From NCBI RefSeq assembly GCF_030816615.1, contig NZ_JAUSYD010000001.1:5106501-5170500 (forward strand): DNA of 64,000 nt, given 5' to 3'. The DNA comes from Streptomyces sp. B1I3 (GTDB taxonomy: Bacteria; Actinomycetota; Actinomycetes; Streptomycetales; Streptomycetaceae). The notes beneath the pieces are model-generated. The model did not search any database and had not been told where the DNA came from. It worked only from the letters and a program-made list of their open reading frames with translations. Positions 42,039-49,632 of the stretch are shown in pieces (the stretch's first letter is position 1; each line of letters starts with the position of its first letter). The position numbers and the translations under genes were made by a program.

Positions 42039-43141
42039 GCGTGCTGCTCCTCGTCGTGGTGCGGAAGAAGGGTCACGGACGCGCCCTCGCGGGCCGAGCG
42101 GCGCGCGGCCTCCAGGACGTCCAGCGTGGCGGCGGCCTGCAGGGCCGTCACCGGGTTCTCACCGGTCCCGCGCAGAGCGGCGGCGACTGCGGCGTAGTAC
42201 GCGGGATAGTCGCCCGGCAGCGTGCGGACCGGGTCGCCGCCGCCGGTCAGCGGGGACTCGCCGGCGCCCACACGCCCCCACAGCTCCTCCGGCTCCTCGC
42301 CCCACGGCTGCCCGGCCACCGGGCGGGCACCCTCGCGCAGGGCGGCCTCCTGCGGGTCAAGGCCGTACTTCACATAGCCCGCCTTCGAGCCGAGCACCCG
42401 GAAGCGCGGCCCGAGCTGGGCCGTGGTGGCGCTGGCGTACAGGTGGGAGCGGACCCCGTTCACGTGCGTGATCGCGATGAACGTGTCGTCGTCGGCCGCC
42501 GCACCCGGGCGGCGGACGTCGGACTCCGCGTACACCTGCACCGCCGGCCCGAACAGCGTCAGCGCCTGGTCCACGACGTGGCTCCCCAGGTCGTACAGCA
42601 GCCCGCCGATCTCCAGCGGGTCGCCCGACTCGCGCCAGCCGCCCTTCAGCTGCGGGCGCCACCGCTCGAAGCGGGACTCGAAACGCTGTACGTCGCCGAG
42701 CTGCCCGTCCTCGATCAGGCCGGCCAGCGTCAGGAAGTCGTTGTCCCAGCGGCGGTTCTGGAAGACCGACAGCAGGAGCCCCCGCTCACCGGCCAGCGCG
42801 GCCAGCTCACGGGCCTCCGCGGCCGTCCCCGCGAGGGGCTTGTCCACGACCACCGGGACTCCGGCCTCCAGGGCGGCCCGCGCGATCGGGACGTGAGTCC
42901 TGTTGGGGGAGGCGACCACGACCAGGTCCAGCTCGCCCGCCCGCGCGAGCAGCTCCTCGGCCGAGGCCGCGAGCCGGACTCCGGGGAACTCGGCGAGGGC
43001 CTGCGCCTGCCGTTCCTCGTTCGACGTGACGACCGTGTCCAGGAGGAGGCCCCCGGTCGCCGAGATCAGCGGGGCGTGGAAGACGGAGCCCGCCAGGCCG
43101 TAGCCCACGAGTCCGACGCGGAGAGGAGCGTTGGCAGTCAT
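42035..43141 (-). CDS. Gfo/Idh/MocA-family oxidoreductase
   Basis: A 368-aa NAD(P)-dependent sugar or inositol dehydrogenase-type enzyme. The N-terminal Rossmann motif is RVGLVGYGLAGSVFHAPLI. LDLVVVASPNRTHVPIARAALEAGVPVVVDKPLAG includes the conserved EKP-like DKP motif. The C-terminal domain has GGLLYDLGSHVVDQALTLFG with the family GxHxxD-type motif. It closely resembles YvaA/IolX-like oxidoreductases. Divergent from a ROK regulator across an operator-like GCAAC-GCT-GTTGC element, so sugar-responsive control is likely. Confidence 0.93.
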   Translation of the reverse strand: MTANAPLRVGLVGYGLAGSVFHAPLISATGGLLLDTVVTSNEERQAQALAEFPGVRLAASAEELLARAGELDLVVVASPNRTHVPIARAALEAGVPVVVDKPLAGTAAEARELAALAGERGLLLSVFQNRRWDNDFLTLAGLIEDGQLGDVQRFESRFERWRPQLKGGWRESGDPLEIGGLLYDLGSHVVDQALTLFGPAVQVYAESDVRRPGAAADDDTFIAITHVNGVRSHLYASATTAQLGPRFRVLGSKAGYVKYGLDPQEAALREGARPVAGQPWGEEPEELWGRVGAGESPLTGGGDPVRTLPGDYPAYYAAVAAALRGTGENPVTALQAAATLDVLEAARRSAREGASVTLLPHHDEEQHA

Positions 43142-43154
43142 ACCGACCACTTAA

Positions 43155-43167
43155 GCAACGCTGTTGC
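43155..43167. promoter_or_regulatory. Candidate ROK operator GCAAC-N3-GTTGC
   Basis: A 13-bp inverted repeat within TTAAGCAACGCTGTTGCCAA, between the divergent oxidoreductase and ROK genes, 14 bp from the former's start and 31 bp from the latter's. Confidence 0.6.
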
Positions 43168-43197
43168 CAAAGTGCAAGCGAAGGGGACAATGGGGCG

Positions 43198-44439
43198 GTG
43201 AACAGGAGCAACAGCAGGAGCGGCGGAGCGAACCTCCCGGCCCTGCGTCACCACAACGCCTCGCTCGTGCTCGACCTGCTGCGCGTGGCCGGTGAGCAGG
43301 GGATCAGCCGGCTGGAGCTCGCCGAGCGCACCGGACTCACCCCGCAGGCCGTCAGCAAGATCACCGCCAGGCTGCGCACCGAGGGCCTCGCCGCGGAGGC
43401 CGGCCGCCTCGCCTCCACGGGCGGCAAGCCCCGCACCGTGCTGCGGCTGGTCCCCGACGCCGGGTACGCGGTGGGGCTCCACCTGGACCGCGACGAACTG
43501 ACCGCCGTCCTGGTCGACCTCGCCGGAACCCCGGTCGCGACCAGGACCGCGCCGCTCGACCTCGGCGCCCCGGCGGCCGAGGTCCTCACGACGGCGGCCC
43601 ACGCGGTGCAGACGGTACGGGCAGACGCCGCCCACGCCGAGGACCGCCCGGTCCTCGGCGTGGGCGCCGCCCTGCCCGGCCCCCTGGACCACCGCAGCGG
43701 CGTCCTCCACCGCGTCACGGGCTTCCCCGGGTGGAACGGCTACCCGCTGCGTGACGCCCTCGCCGAGCGGATCGGAATGCCCGTCGTCGTCGACAAGGAC
43801 ACCAACGCGGCCGCCCTCGGCCTCGCCCTGCGGGAACGGGGCGACGCCGACTTCGCCTACCTCCACCTGGGCACCGGGCTCGGTGCCGGACTCGTCCTCG
43901 GCGGGGCCCTGCACCGCGGAGCCCGTACCGGCGCCGGAGAGTTCGGCCACCAGACCCTCCAGCTGGACGGTCCCCGGTGCGGTTGCGGCGGGCGCGGCTG
44001 CATCGAGGCGCTCTGCCTGGCCGCCGCCGCCCGCGGCGACATCGCGGAGGCCGCCAGGGTCCTCGGGGCGGGGGCCGCCAACCTCGTCGGACTGCTCGAC
44101 ATCGACCGGGTCGTCCTCGGCGGCCGCACCGTGGCCGCCGACGAGGACGCCTACGTGGACGGGGTGCGCGCCGTGATCGAGGAACGCGCCAGGCGTGAGG
44201 GCGCCGTCGTGCCCGTACCGGTCACCGTCGCGGGCGGCGGCGACCTCCCGGTCGCCGAGGGCGCCGCCCAGCTGGTCCTGGCCCCGCTCTTCGGCCGGGC
44301 GGGCGAAGGCGGCGACCAGGACCCGGGTGAGGGCGGCCGGTGCGGCGAGGAGGCTGTGGGCGGGGAGGACAGGGCCGGTGGGCAGGGGCGGGGCGAGCGG
44401 GCGACGGGGGCCGAGCGGGGCCGATCGAGCGGTTCCTGA
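43198..44439 (+). CDS. ROK-family transcriptional regulator
   Basis: A 413-aa repressor. Residues about 15-65 are a winged helix (LVLDLLRVAGEQGISRLELAERTGLTPQAVSKITARLRTEGL). The ROK sugar-binding domain follows (YAVGLHLDRDELTAVLVDLAG, VLGVGAALPGPLD, VVDKDTNAAALG, HLGTGLGAGLVLGG, GAGEFGHQTL), with the zinc motif CGCGGRGCIEA. The C-terminal 50 residues are a Gly/Glu/Arg-rich extension not typical of the family. The GTG start is at 43198. It probably controls the divergent oxidoreductase operon in response to a sugar. Confidence 0.93.
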   Translation: MNRSNSRSGGANLPALRHHNASLVLDLLRVAGEQGISRLELAERTGLTPQAVSKITARLRTEGLAAEAGRLASTGGKPRTVLRLVPDAGYAVGLHLDRDELTAVLVDLAGTPVATRTAPLDLGAPAAEVLTTAAHAVQTVRADAAHAEDRPVLGVGAALPGPLDHRSGVLHRVTGFPGWNGYPLRDALAERIGMPVVVDKDTNAAALGLALRERGDADFAYLHLGTGLGAGLVLGGALHRGARTGAGEFGHQTLQLDGPRCGCGGRGCIEALCLAAAARGDIAEAARVLGAGAANLVGLLDIDRVVLGGRTVAADEDAYVDGVRAVIEERARREGAVVPVPVTVAGGGDLPVAEGAAQLVLAPLFGRAGEGGDQDPGEGGRCGEEAVGGEDRAGGQGRGERATGAERGRSSGS

Positions 44440-44561
44440 CCCCCGAACGGGCGGTTTTCCCCGCCGAGCGGTGGCTCGTCCCACAGGTGCGTGGCAGCGT
44501 CGCCGCCACAGCCGGTGGCCTTCCGCCCCGGCCGTTCGCGAGCAGCAAAGGGTGTCCCCCT

Positions 44562-45431
44562 ATGCCCCCCAAACCCCCCGCACGACTGCGCGACGGCCGT
44601 GCTCTGACCCGTCTCGGGATCGCCGCGGGACTCGCCGTCCCGACCGGTCTCCTCGGCACTCCGGCGGCCATCGCCATCCCGGTGACGGCACCGGTCGTCA
44701 CCCCGTACGACGCCGTCACCGCACAGCAGCCGGCCTGCGGCGATCCGGACGGCGAGGACTTCCCCATCGACACCCGGATACACGGCGGCCCCGACACGTA
44801 CGCGTCCGGCGGCGGCTACGGCACCTGGTACCTCGACCTGATCAACACCACCTCCGAGCCCTGCCACTCCATCCACCCTGTCCTGGTCCTCACCGACGAG
44901 GACCGCACGCTCACCCCCGAGCAGATCCAGCTGGAGTTCACCGAGCGGGCGCATCCCGGCGAGGAACACCGGGTCAACTGGGAGTCCACCGACCGGGACG
45001 AGCAGATCGGCGTCTTCGGCAGCGGTGAAGAGGGCGACGACTTCCCCGGCTACACCGTCCCCGCCGAGCGGACCGTCACCGTCGAGATCCGGATGGCGTT
45101 CACCTCCGACACCCGGCCCGGCAAGGTCACGGCGAACGCGGCGATCGTCCAGCGGCGTGCCACGAAGGACGACCGCAAGGCCGGCGGACAGGCCGACGGC
45201 GACTGGGTCGGCGAGTCGGAGGGGTACGCGTTCACCATCGTCGAGGGCGAACTCGACGGCGGGACCGACGCCGACCCGGACGAGGAGGCCGTGCGGCGTG
45301 ACGCGGCGGGCGACCCCCTGCCGGAGCTCGCCCGCACCGGCCGGGTACAGCCCCTCTGGGCGGGCCTGACCGCCGGGGCGCTGATCCTCGCCGGAGCCGC
45401 CCTCGTCCTCCGGTTCCGCCGGCGTGCCTGA
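44562..45431 (+). CDS. LAxTG cell-surface protein (sortase substrate)
   Basis: A 289-aa exported protein. A signal sequence (RALTRLGIAAGLAVPTGLLGTPAAIA) precedes an acidic beta-rich domain (GTWYLDLINTTSEPCHSIHPVLVLTDEDR, ERTVTVEIRMAFTSDT). The C-terminus has a sorting signal: ELARTG, a hydrophobic span LTAGALILAGAALVL, and a basic RFRRRA tail. LAxTG is the motif of class E sortase substrates in Streptomyces, so the product should be anchored to the wall. ATG 44562. A class F sortase gene lies 1.7 kb downstream but prefers a different motif. Confidence 0.83.
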   Translation: MPPKPPARLRDGRALTRLGIAAGLAVPTGLLGTPAAIAIPVTAPVVTPYDAVTAQQPACGDPDGEDFPIDTRIHGGPDTYASGGGYGTWYLDLINTTSEPCHSIHPVLVLTDEDRTLTPEQIQLEFTERAHPGEEHRVNWESTDRDEQIGVFGSGEEGDDFPGYTVPAERTVTVEIRMAFTSDTRPGKVTANAAIVQRRATKDDRKAGGQADGDWVGESEGYAFTIVEGELDGGTDADPDEEAVRRDAAGDPLPELARTGRVQPLWAGLTAGALILAGAALVLRFRRRA

Positions 45432-45660
45432 GGCCGCCCTCGCCGCTCAGCACCTCCCCGCGCCGCACCGGCCCCGGGGAGGCCCGTTCACCGTTCCGAC
45501 GCCTCACGGGCTCCGCGCGGACCGGAAGAAGATCGGTACCGCCTGATCCGGTACGCCACCGCTTCGGCCTAATATCGGGACGTCGGCGCTGCACAACGCG
45601 GTGCCGCCGGCGTCCCGGCACATGGCGTGCACAGCGTACGTACGGCAGGAGTCCCGTCAC

Positions 45661-46455
45661 ATGGCAGAGCGCAAGCCGATCGAGTCCTGGCTGACCGACA
45701 TGGACGGTGTCCTCATCCACGAGGGCACACCGATCCCGGGGGCCGATGCCTTCATCAAGCGGCTGCGGGAGTCGGGGCTGCCCTTCCTGGTCCTCACGAA
45801 CAACTCCATCTACACCGCCCGCGACCTGCACGCGCGTCTGCAGCGCATGGGTCTGGACGTGCCCGTGGAGAACATCTGGACCTCCGCGCTGGCCACCGCC
45901 CAGTTCCTGGACGACCAGCGGCCGCGCGGCACGGCGTACGTCATCGGCGAGGCGGGTCTCACCACGGCCCTGCACGACATCGGGTACGTCCTGACCGACC
46001 ACGAGCCCGACTACGTCGTCCTCGGGGAGACGCGTACGTACAGCTTCGAGGCGCTCACCAAGGCGATCCGGCTGATCAACGGGGGCGCACGGTTCATCTG
46101 CACCAACCCGGACGAGACCGGCCCGTCCGCCGAGGGCCCGCTGCCCGCGACCGGTTCCGTCGCCGCGCTGATCACGAAGGCCACCGGCAAGGCCCCGTAC
46201 TTCGCCGGCAAGCCCAACCCGCTGATGATGCGGACCGGGCTCAACGCCATCGGCGCGCACTCCGAGAGCTCCGCCATGATCGGCGACCGGATGGACACCG
46301 ACGTGCTCGCCGGTCTGGAGGCCGGCATGCAGACGTTCCTCGTCCTCACCGGCCTCACCACGACGGCCGACATGGACCGCTACCCCTTCCGGCCGTCCAC
46401 GGTCGTCGACTCGATCGCCGACCTGGTCGACCTCGTCGACCTGCCCGTGCAGTAA
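45661..46455 (+). CDS. HAD-IIA family hydrolase (NagD-like phosphatase)
   Basis: A 264-aa phosphatase. Motif I is LTDMDGVLIH (Asp13 nucleophile, Asp15), motif II FLVLTNNSIYTARDL, motif III GKPNPLMMR, and motif IV AMIGDRMDTDVLAGLEAGM, with a C2 cap between. The family dephosphorylates nucleotides or sugar phosphates. ATG 45661 has AGGAG about 9 bp upstream. It stands alone and is followed by a hairpin. Confidence 0.95.
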   Translation: MAERKPIESWLTDMDGVLIHEGTPIPGADAFIKRLRESGLPFLVLTNNSIYTARDLHARLQRMGLDVPVENIWTSALATAQFLDDQRPRGTAYVIGEAGLTTALHDIGYVLTDHEPDYVVLGETRTYSFEALTKAIRLINGGARFICTNPDETGPSAEGPLPATGSVAALITKATGKAPYFAGKPNPLMMRTGLNAIGAHSESSAMIGDRMDTDVLAGLEAGMQTFLVLTGLTTTADMDRYPFRPSTVVDSIADLVDLVDLPVQ

Positions 46456-46488
46456 CACCTCCCGCGCACCCCGGCCGTAAACCGGCAC

Positions 46489-46513
46489 GGGCCGGTCGTC
46501 ACCCGACCGGCCC
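46489..46513. terminator. Hairpin after the HAD hydrolase gene
   Basis: GGGCCGGTCG (46489-46498) pairs with CGACCGGCCC (46504-46513), 5-nt loop, 33 bp past the stop. Confidence 0.7.
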
Positions 46514-46567
46514 CCAGCGGGTGCGGGCAGCCGCTGCGCGCGTGAACCTTCCCCCAGGAGGTTCACG

Positions 46568-47134
46568 ATGCGTTCACTGTCCCTCACGTGCTGTGCCGCG
46601 GCGGCGGCTGCGGCCATAGCCCTGCCCGTGTCCGCCGCACAGGCCGATTCCGAACACCGGGACCCCCGGGACCACGCGGTGCCGGGAGTGGTCTCGATCA
46701 CTCCGTCCAGCGTCTCCCCCGGCGGGGAGGTCGAGCTCCGGGTCGACGTCTGCGGCAAGGGCGGGTCGGCCCGGGGCGACTCCGAGGCCTTCGCCTCCGA
46801 GGCGCACTTCGCCCGGGCCGACGGCAAAGGCCTCGTCGCGACGGCCCGGATCCGCTCCGGCGCAGCCCCCGACGACTACGAGGTCCGGGTGACCTGCGAG
46901 GACGGCCATGGCAAGGCCACCGGCACCCTCACCGTCGTCCACCACGGGCGCCCCTCGCCCGTCGCCCCCGTCCCGGCCGGCGGCGGAGGAACCGCGGCCC
47001 TCGCCGACGGATCCGCCTCCCGGCAGAGCGGACCTGGAACCCGGCACGCGGTGACAGGGCTGGCCCTGGGCGCCGTCGCGGCCGTCGCCGTCGCGTACCG
47101 CAGTGCGCGCCGCCGTCGTCCGGTCGCGGCCTGA
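46568..47134 (+). CDS. Secreted/membrane-anchored protein preceding a sortase
   Basis: A 188-aa exported protein: signal peptide with a Cys pair (LTCCAAAAAAAIALPVSAAQA), an Ig-like beta domain (VSITPSSVSPGGEVELRVDVCG, DYEVRVTCEDGHGKATGTLTVVHHG), a Gly/Ser linker, and a C-terminal membrane span (VTGLALGAVAAVAVAYRSARRRR). No LPxTG-like motif is visible. AGGAGG precedes ATG 46568. It is directly followed, 1 bp later, by a class F sortase, a frequent pairing in Streptomyces. Confidence 0.83.
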   Translation: MRSLSLTCCAAAAAAAIALPVSAAQADSEHRDPRDHAVPGVVSITPSSVSPGGEVELRVDVCGKGGSARGDSEAFASEAHFARADGKGLVATARIRSGAAPDDYEVRVTCEDGHGKATGTLTVVHHGRPSPVAPVPAGGGGTAALADGSASRQSGPGTRHAVTGLALGAVAAVAVAYRSARRRRPVAA

Positions 47135-47135
47135 C

Positions 47136-47810
47136 ATGCCCGCCCCGGACCGTCCCGCCGGAACCGGACGGCTGCTGACCGGCATCGCCTGGGCCGTGCT
47201 CCTGCTGGGTCTCTGGTTGTGGGGCCGCGAGTCCACCGGAGGCGTCTCGGCCCCGACGACCGGGGACGTCGCGGCGGTCGGGCGCCCGCTGGGCACCCAG
47301 CTTCCGCCCGCGCACGAGCCCCTGGCCGGGGCGACGCCCCAGCGGGTGGAGATCCCGTCGATCGGTGTCGCCGCGCCCGTCGTCCGACGTGCCCTGGACG
47401 GTGAGGGGGCCATCGAGCCACCACCGTTCGACACGCCGGACACCGTCGGCTGGTACGCCGCCGGCACCGAGCCCGGGACACGGGGCGCGGCGCTCTTCGT
47501 CGGCCACGTCGACACCGAGACCGAGCCGGCCGTCTTCTACGGGCTCAGCACCGCGCAGCCCGGGGAGAAGATCCGGGTGAGCCGGTCGGACGGCACGGTC
47601 GCCGAATTCACCATCGACGACGTCCAGGTGTTCACCCGGAAACGCTTCGACGCCGAGAAGGCGTACGGGCCCAGGCAGGACGGGCGGGCGGAACTCCGCC
47701 TCATCACCTGCGGCGGCACGTACGACCGCGCGTCCCACGCGTACACGGCCAACGTCGTCGTGTCCGCCTACCTGACGGGTGAGAGGAGCGGCGGGAAGAG
47801 CCGCGTCTGA
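47136..47810 (+). CDS. Class F sortase
   Basis: A 224-aa membrane-anchored transpeptidase. An N-terminal membrane segment (GIAWAVLLLGLWLWG) precedes the sortase barrel: IPSIGVAAPVV, FVGHVD (His124), and LITCGGTYDR (Cys192 with a following Arg198). It belongs to the actinobacterial class F group. Its ATG is 1 bp after the stop of the secreted-protein gene, so the two are translated as an operon and the upstream protein may be its partner. Confidence 0.92.
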   Translation: MPAPDRPAGTGRLLTGIAWAVLLLGLWLWGRESTGGVSAPTTGDVAAVGRPLGTQLPPAHEPLAGATPQRVEIPSIGVAAPVVRRALDGEGAIEPPPFDTPDTVGWYAAGTEPGTRGAALFVGHVDTETEPAVFYGLSTAQPGEKIRVSRSDGTVAEFTIDDVQVFTRKRFDAEKAYGPRQDGRAELRLITCGGTYDRASHAYTANVVVSAYLTGERSGGKSRV

Positions 47811-48029
47811 CGTGCCCGGACACCTGGCCCGGCCGGCACCCGCTCCCCCTCGGGTCGCCTGCCGGGCCGGTCCTCGACCGTGGTGCACGGACTGCGGGAG
47901 AAGCCCGGCACGGCACGGGAGGTCGGGAGGCCCGTCCTGACCCGACACTGTAGGGCCGGTCCCCGGTGGCGCCCAGCGAGTTCTCCGCAGGATGTCCGGA
48001 TCCGGACGGAAAGCCCCAGGCACAAGAAC

Positions 48030-48060
48030 AAGGCCCCCTCACGCTCGGTGAGAGGGCCTT
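48030..48060 (-). terminator. Terminator of the first tRNA-Lys gene
   Basis: A 13-bp stem with one mismatch (48030-48042 with 48048-48060), followed on the minus strand by TTGTTCTT. It lies 10 bp past the tRNA 3' end. Confidence 0.8.
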
Positions 48061-48068
48061 GCTTCTGC

Positions 48069-48151
48069 GTGCGCCGTCAGGGACTCGAACCCCGGACCCG
48101 CTGATTAAGAGTCAGCTGCTCTAACCAACTGAGCTAACGGCGCCTGCTGAC
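48069..48151. repeat. 83-bp direct repeat, copy 1 (tRNA-Lys)
   Basis: Identical over 83 bp to 52906-52988. It comprises the complete tRNA gene plus 8 bp of 5' flank (CTGCTGAC on the plus strand) and 1 bp of 3' flank; identity stops at both ends. Confidence 0.9.
48070..48143 (-). tRNA. tRNA-Lys (anticodon CUU)
   Basis: A 74-nt cloverleaf on the minus strand. The acceptor stem is GCGCCGT/ACGGCGC with discriminator A, the D arm GCTC...GAGC, the anticodon arm GCTGA-CTCTTAA-TCAGC with CTT, and the T loop TTCGAGT. The 3' CCA is not encoded. Identical to the copy at 52907-52980. Confidence 0.97.
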
Positions 48152-48311
48152 CTGGAGAACTTTACCCGATGGGCGAGCGTGCTCCTGACCAATTCCCGTC
48201 GGTACGGCCTGTCGAATGGTCCTTTTGTCCCTTTAGTCAGTCAACATGACCTATGCCATGAAAGGTGAGATACGAAAAGAGACTGACGGCTGCCGAGGGA
48301 AGAGGAGTCGC

Positions 48312-49595
48312 ATGCCAGTGCCGGTCTTCGAGGAGTACGAACCCGCCGTCGACTGCGGTTGCCCGGGTTGCGCGCTGCGGCGGCGTACGGCGGCCGTGCT
48401 GCCCGTGCGGTACGGCGGACATCCGGCCGCGCACGGCGCCCGGCGGGCGCTGGTGTTCGTCACGGCGGCGGGAATGGTCCTGTCCTGCGGAGCGGCCGAG
48501 GCCGCCGCCGCGGCCGGGCGGGGGGCCCGGGCGGACACGGCGGCCGATCCCCAGCCGGCCACCCCGCAGGGGGCGGTCGGCCCCCTGGGCGCGGGCGGGG
48601 CCTCCGGTCCGCCCGCCACTCCGCAGACGGCGCCGCGCGCGACGACCCGGGCCGACATCATCAACCGGGCCAAGACGTGGGTGACCGCGCAGGTCCCGTA
48701 CAGCATGGACTCGTACTGGTCGGACGGGTACCGGCAGGACTGTTCCGGCTTCGTGTCGATGGCCTGGGGCCTCGGCACCAACGAATGGACCGGCAGCCTC
48801 GCCTCCTTCGGGACGAAGATCGCCAGGGCGGATTTGCAGCCCGGGGACATGCTGCTCTTCCACGACGCGGCCGATCCCGCGCAGGGGTCCCACGTCACGA
48901 TCTTCGGCGGCTGGACGGACCACACGCACACCCACTACCTCGCCTACGAGCAGACGCCCCCGCACGCGCGCAAGGCGACGACGCCCATGGCGTACTGGAC
49001 CAACTCCTCCCAGTACGTGGCCTACCGCTCCAAGGGCCTGGCCGCGGGAGTGAGCGACAGCGGATCGGCCACGCAGTACCCGGGCACCGCGGCGTTCGGC
49101 CCCGGGGCCGACAACGCACACGTGACCCAGCTCGGGAAGCTGCTCATCGCCCAGGGCGGCAAGCGCTTCTACACGACAGGCGCGGGGCCGCGCTGGACCG
49201 ATGCGGACAAGCGGGCGACGCAGGCCTTCCAGCTGGCGCAGGGCTGGACGGGCAAGGAGGCGGACGGCGTCCCGGGCCCGGGCACCTGGAGCCTGCTGCT
49301 CGAGGGGACCGGGCGGAAGATCCCCGCCGCGCAACCGGGCGGCAACCCGAACGGGGCCACTGCCTTCCCCGGGCGGGGCTTCTTCACGCAGGGGCAGTCC
49401 AACAGCCATGTGCGGCGCCTCGGTGCCCAGTTGGTGAAGAGGGGATACGGCAGGCACTACACGACGGGTCCCGGCCCGCGCTGGAGCGAGGCGGACCGCC
49501 GCAACGTCGAGGCCTTCCAGCGGGCCCAGGGGTGGCGCGGCGGTGCTGCCGACGGATACCCGGGGCCGGAGACCTGGCGGCGGCTCTTCGCGTGA
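48312..49595 (+). CDS. Secreted amidase-like protein with two peptidoglycan-binding domains
   Basis: A 427-aa protein. An N-terminal region with CGCPGC leads to a membrane or signal segment (ALVFVTAAGMVLSCGAAEAAAAA) and an Ala/Pro linker. The NlpC/P60-like domain (about 110-255) has RQDCSGFVSMAWGL (catalytic Cys) and GSHVTIFGGW (His). Two PG_binding_1 repeats follow (HVTQLGKLLIAQGG...DGVPGPGTWSLL and HVRRLGAQLVKRGYG...DGYPGPETWRRLF). It likely hydrolyses peptidoglycan stem peptides. ATG 48312 has AGAGGAG just upstream. Confidence 0.9.
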   Translation: MPVPVFEEYEPAVDCGCPGCALRRRTAAVLPVRYGGHPAAHGARRALVFVTAAGMVLSCGAAEAAAAAGRGARADTAADPQPATPQGAVGPLGAGGASGPPATPQTAPRATTRADIINRAKTWVTAQVPYSMDSYWSDGYRQDCSGFVSMAWGLGTNEWTGSLASFGTKIARADLQPGDMLLFHDAADPAQGSHVTIFGGWTDHTHTHYLAYEQTPPHARKATTPMAYWTNSSQYVAYRSKGLAAGVSDSGSATQYPGTAAFGPGADNAHVTQLGKLLIAQGGKRFYTTGAGPRWTDADKRATQAFQLAQGWTGKEADGVPGPGTWSLLLEGTGRKIPAAQPGGNPNGATAFPGRGFFTQGQSNSHVRRLGAQLVKRGYGRHYTTGPGPRWSEADRRNVEAFQRAQGWRGGAADGYPGPETWRRLFA

Positions 49596-49632
49596 CGGCT
49601 GTGCTGACGGAACGGACATGACGGAGGCGGAC

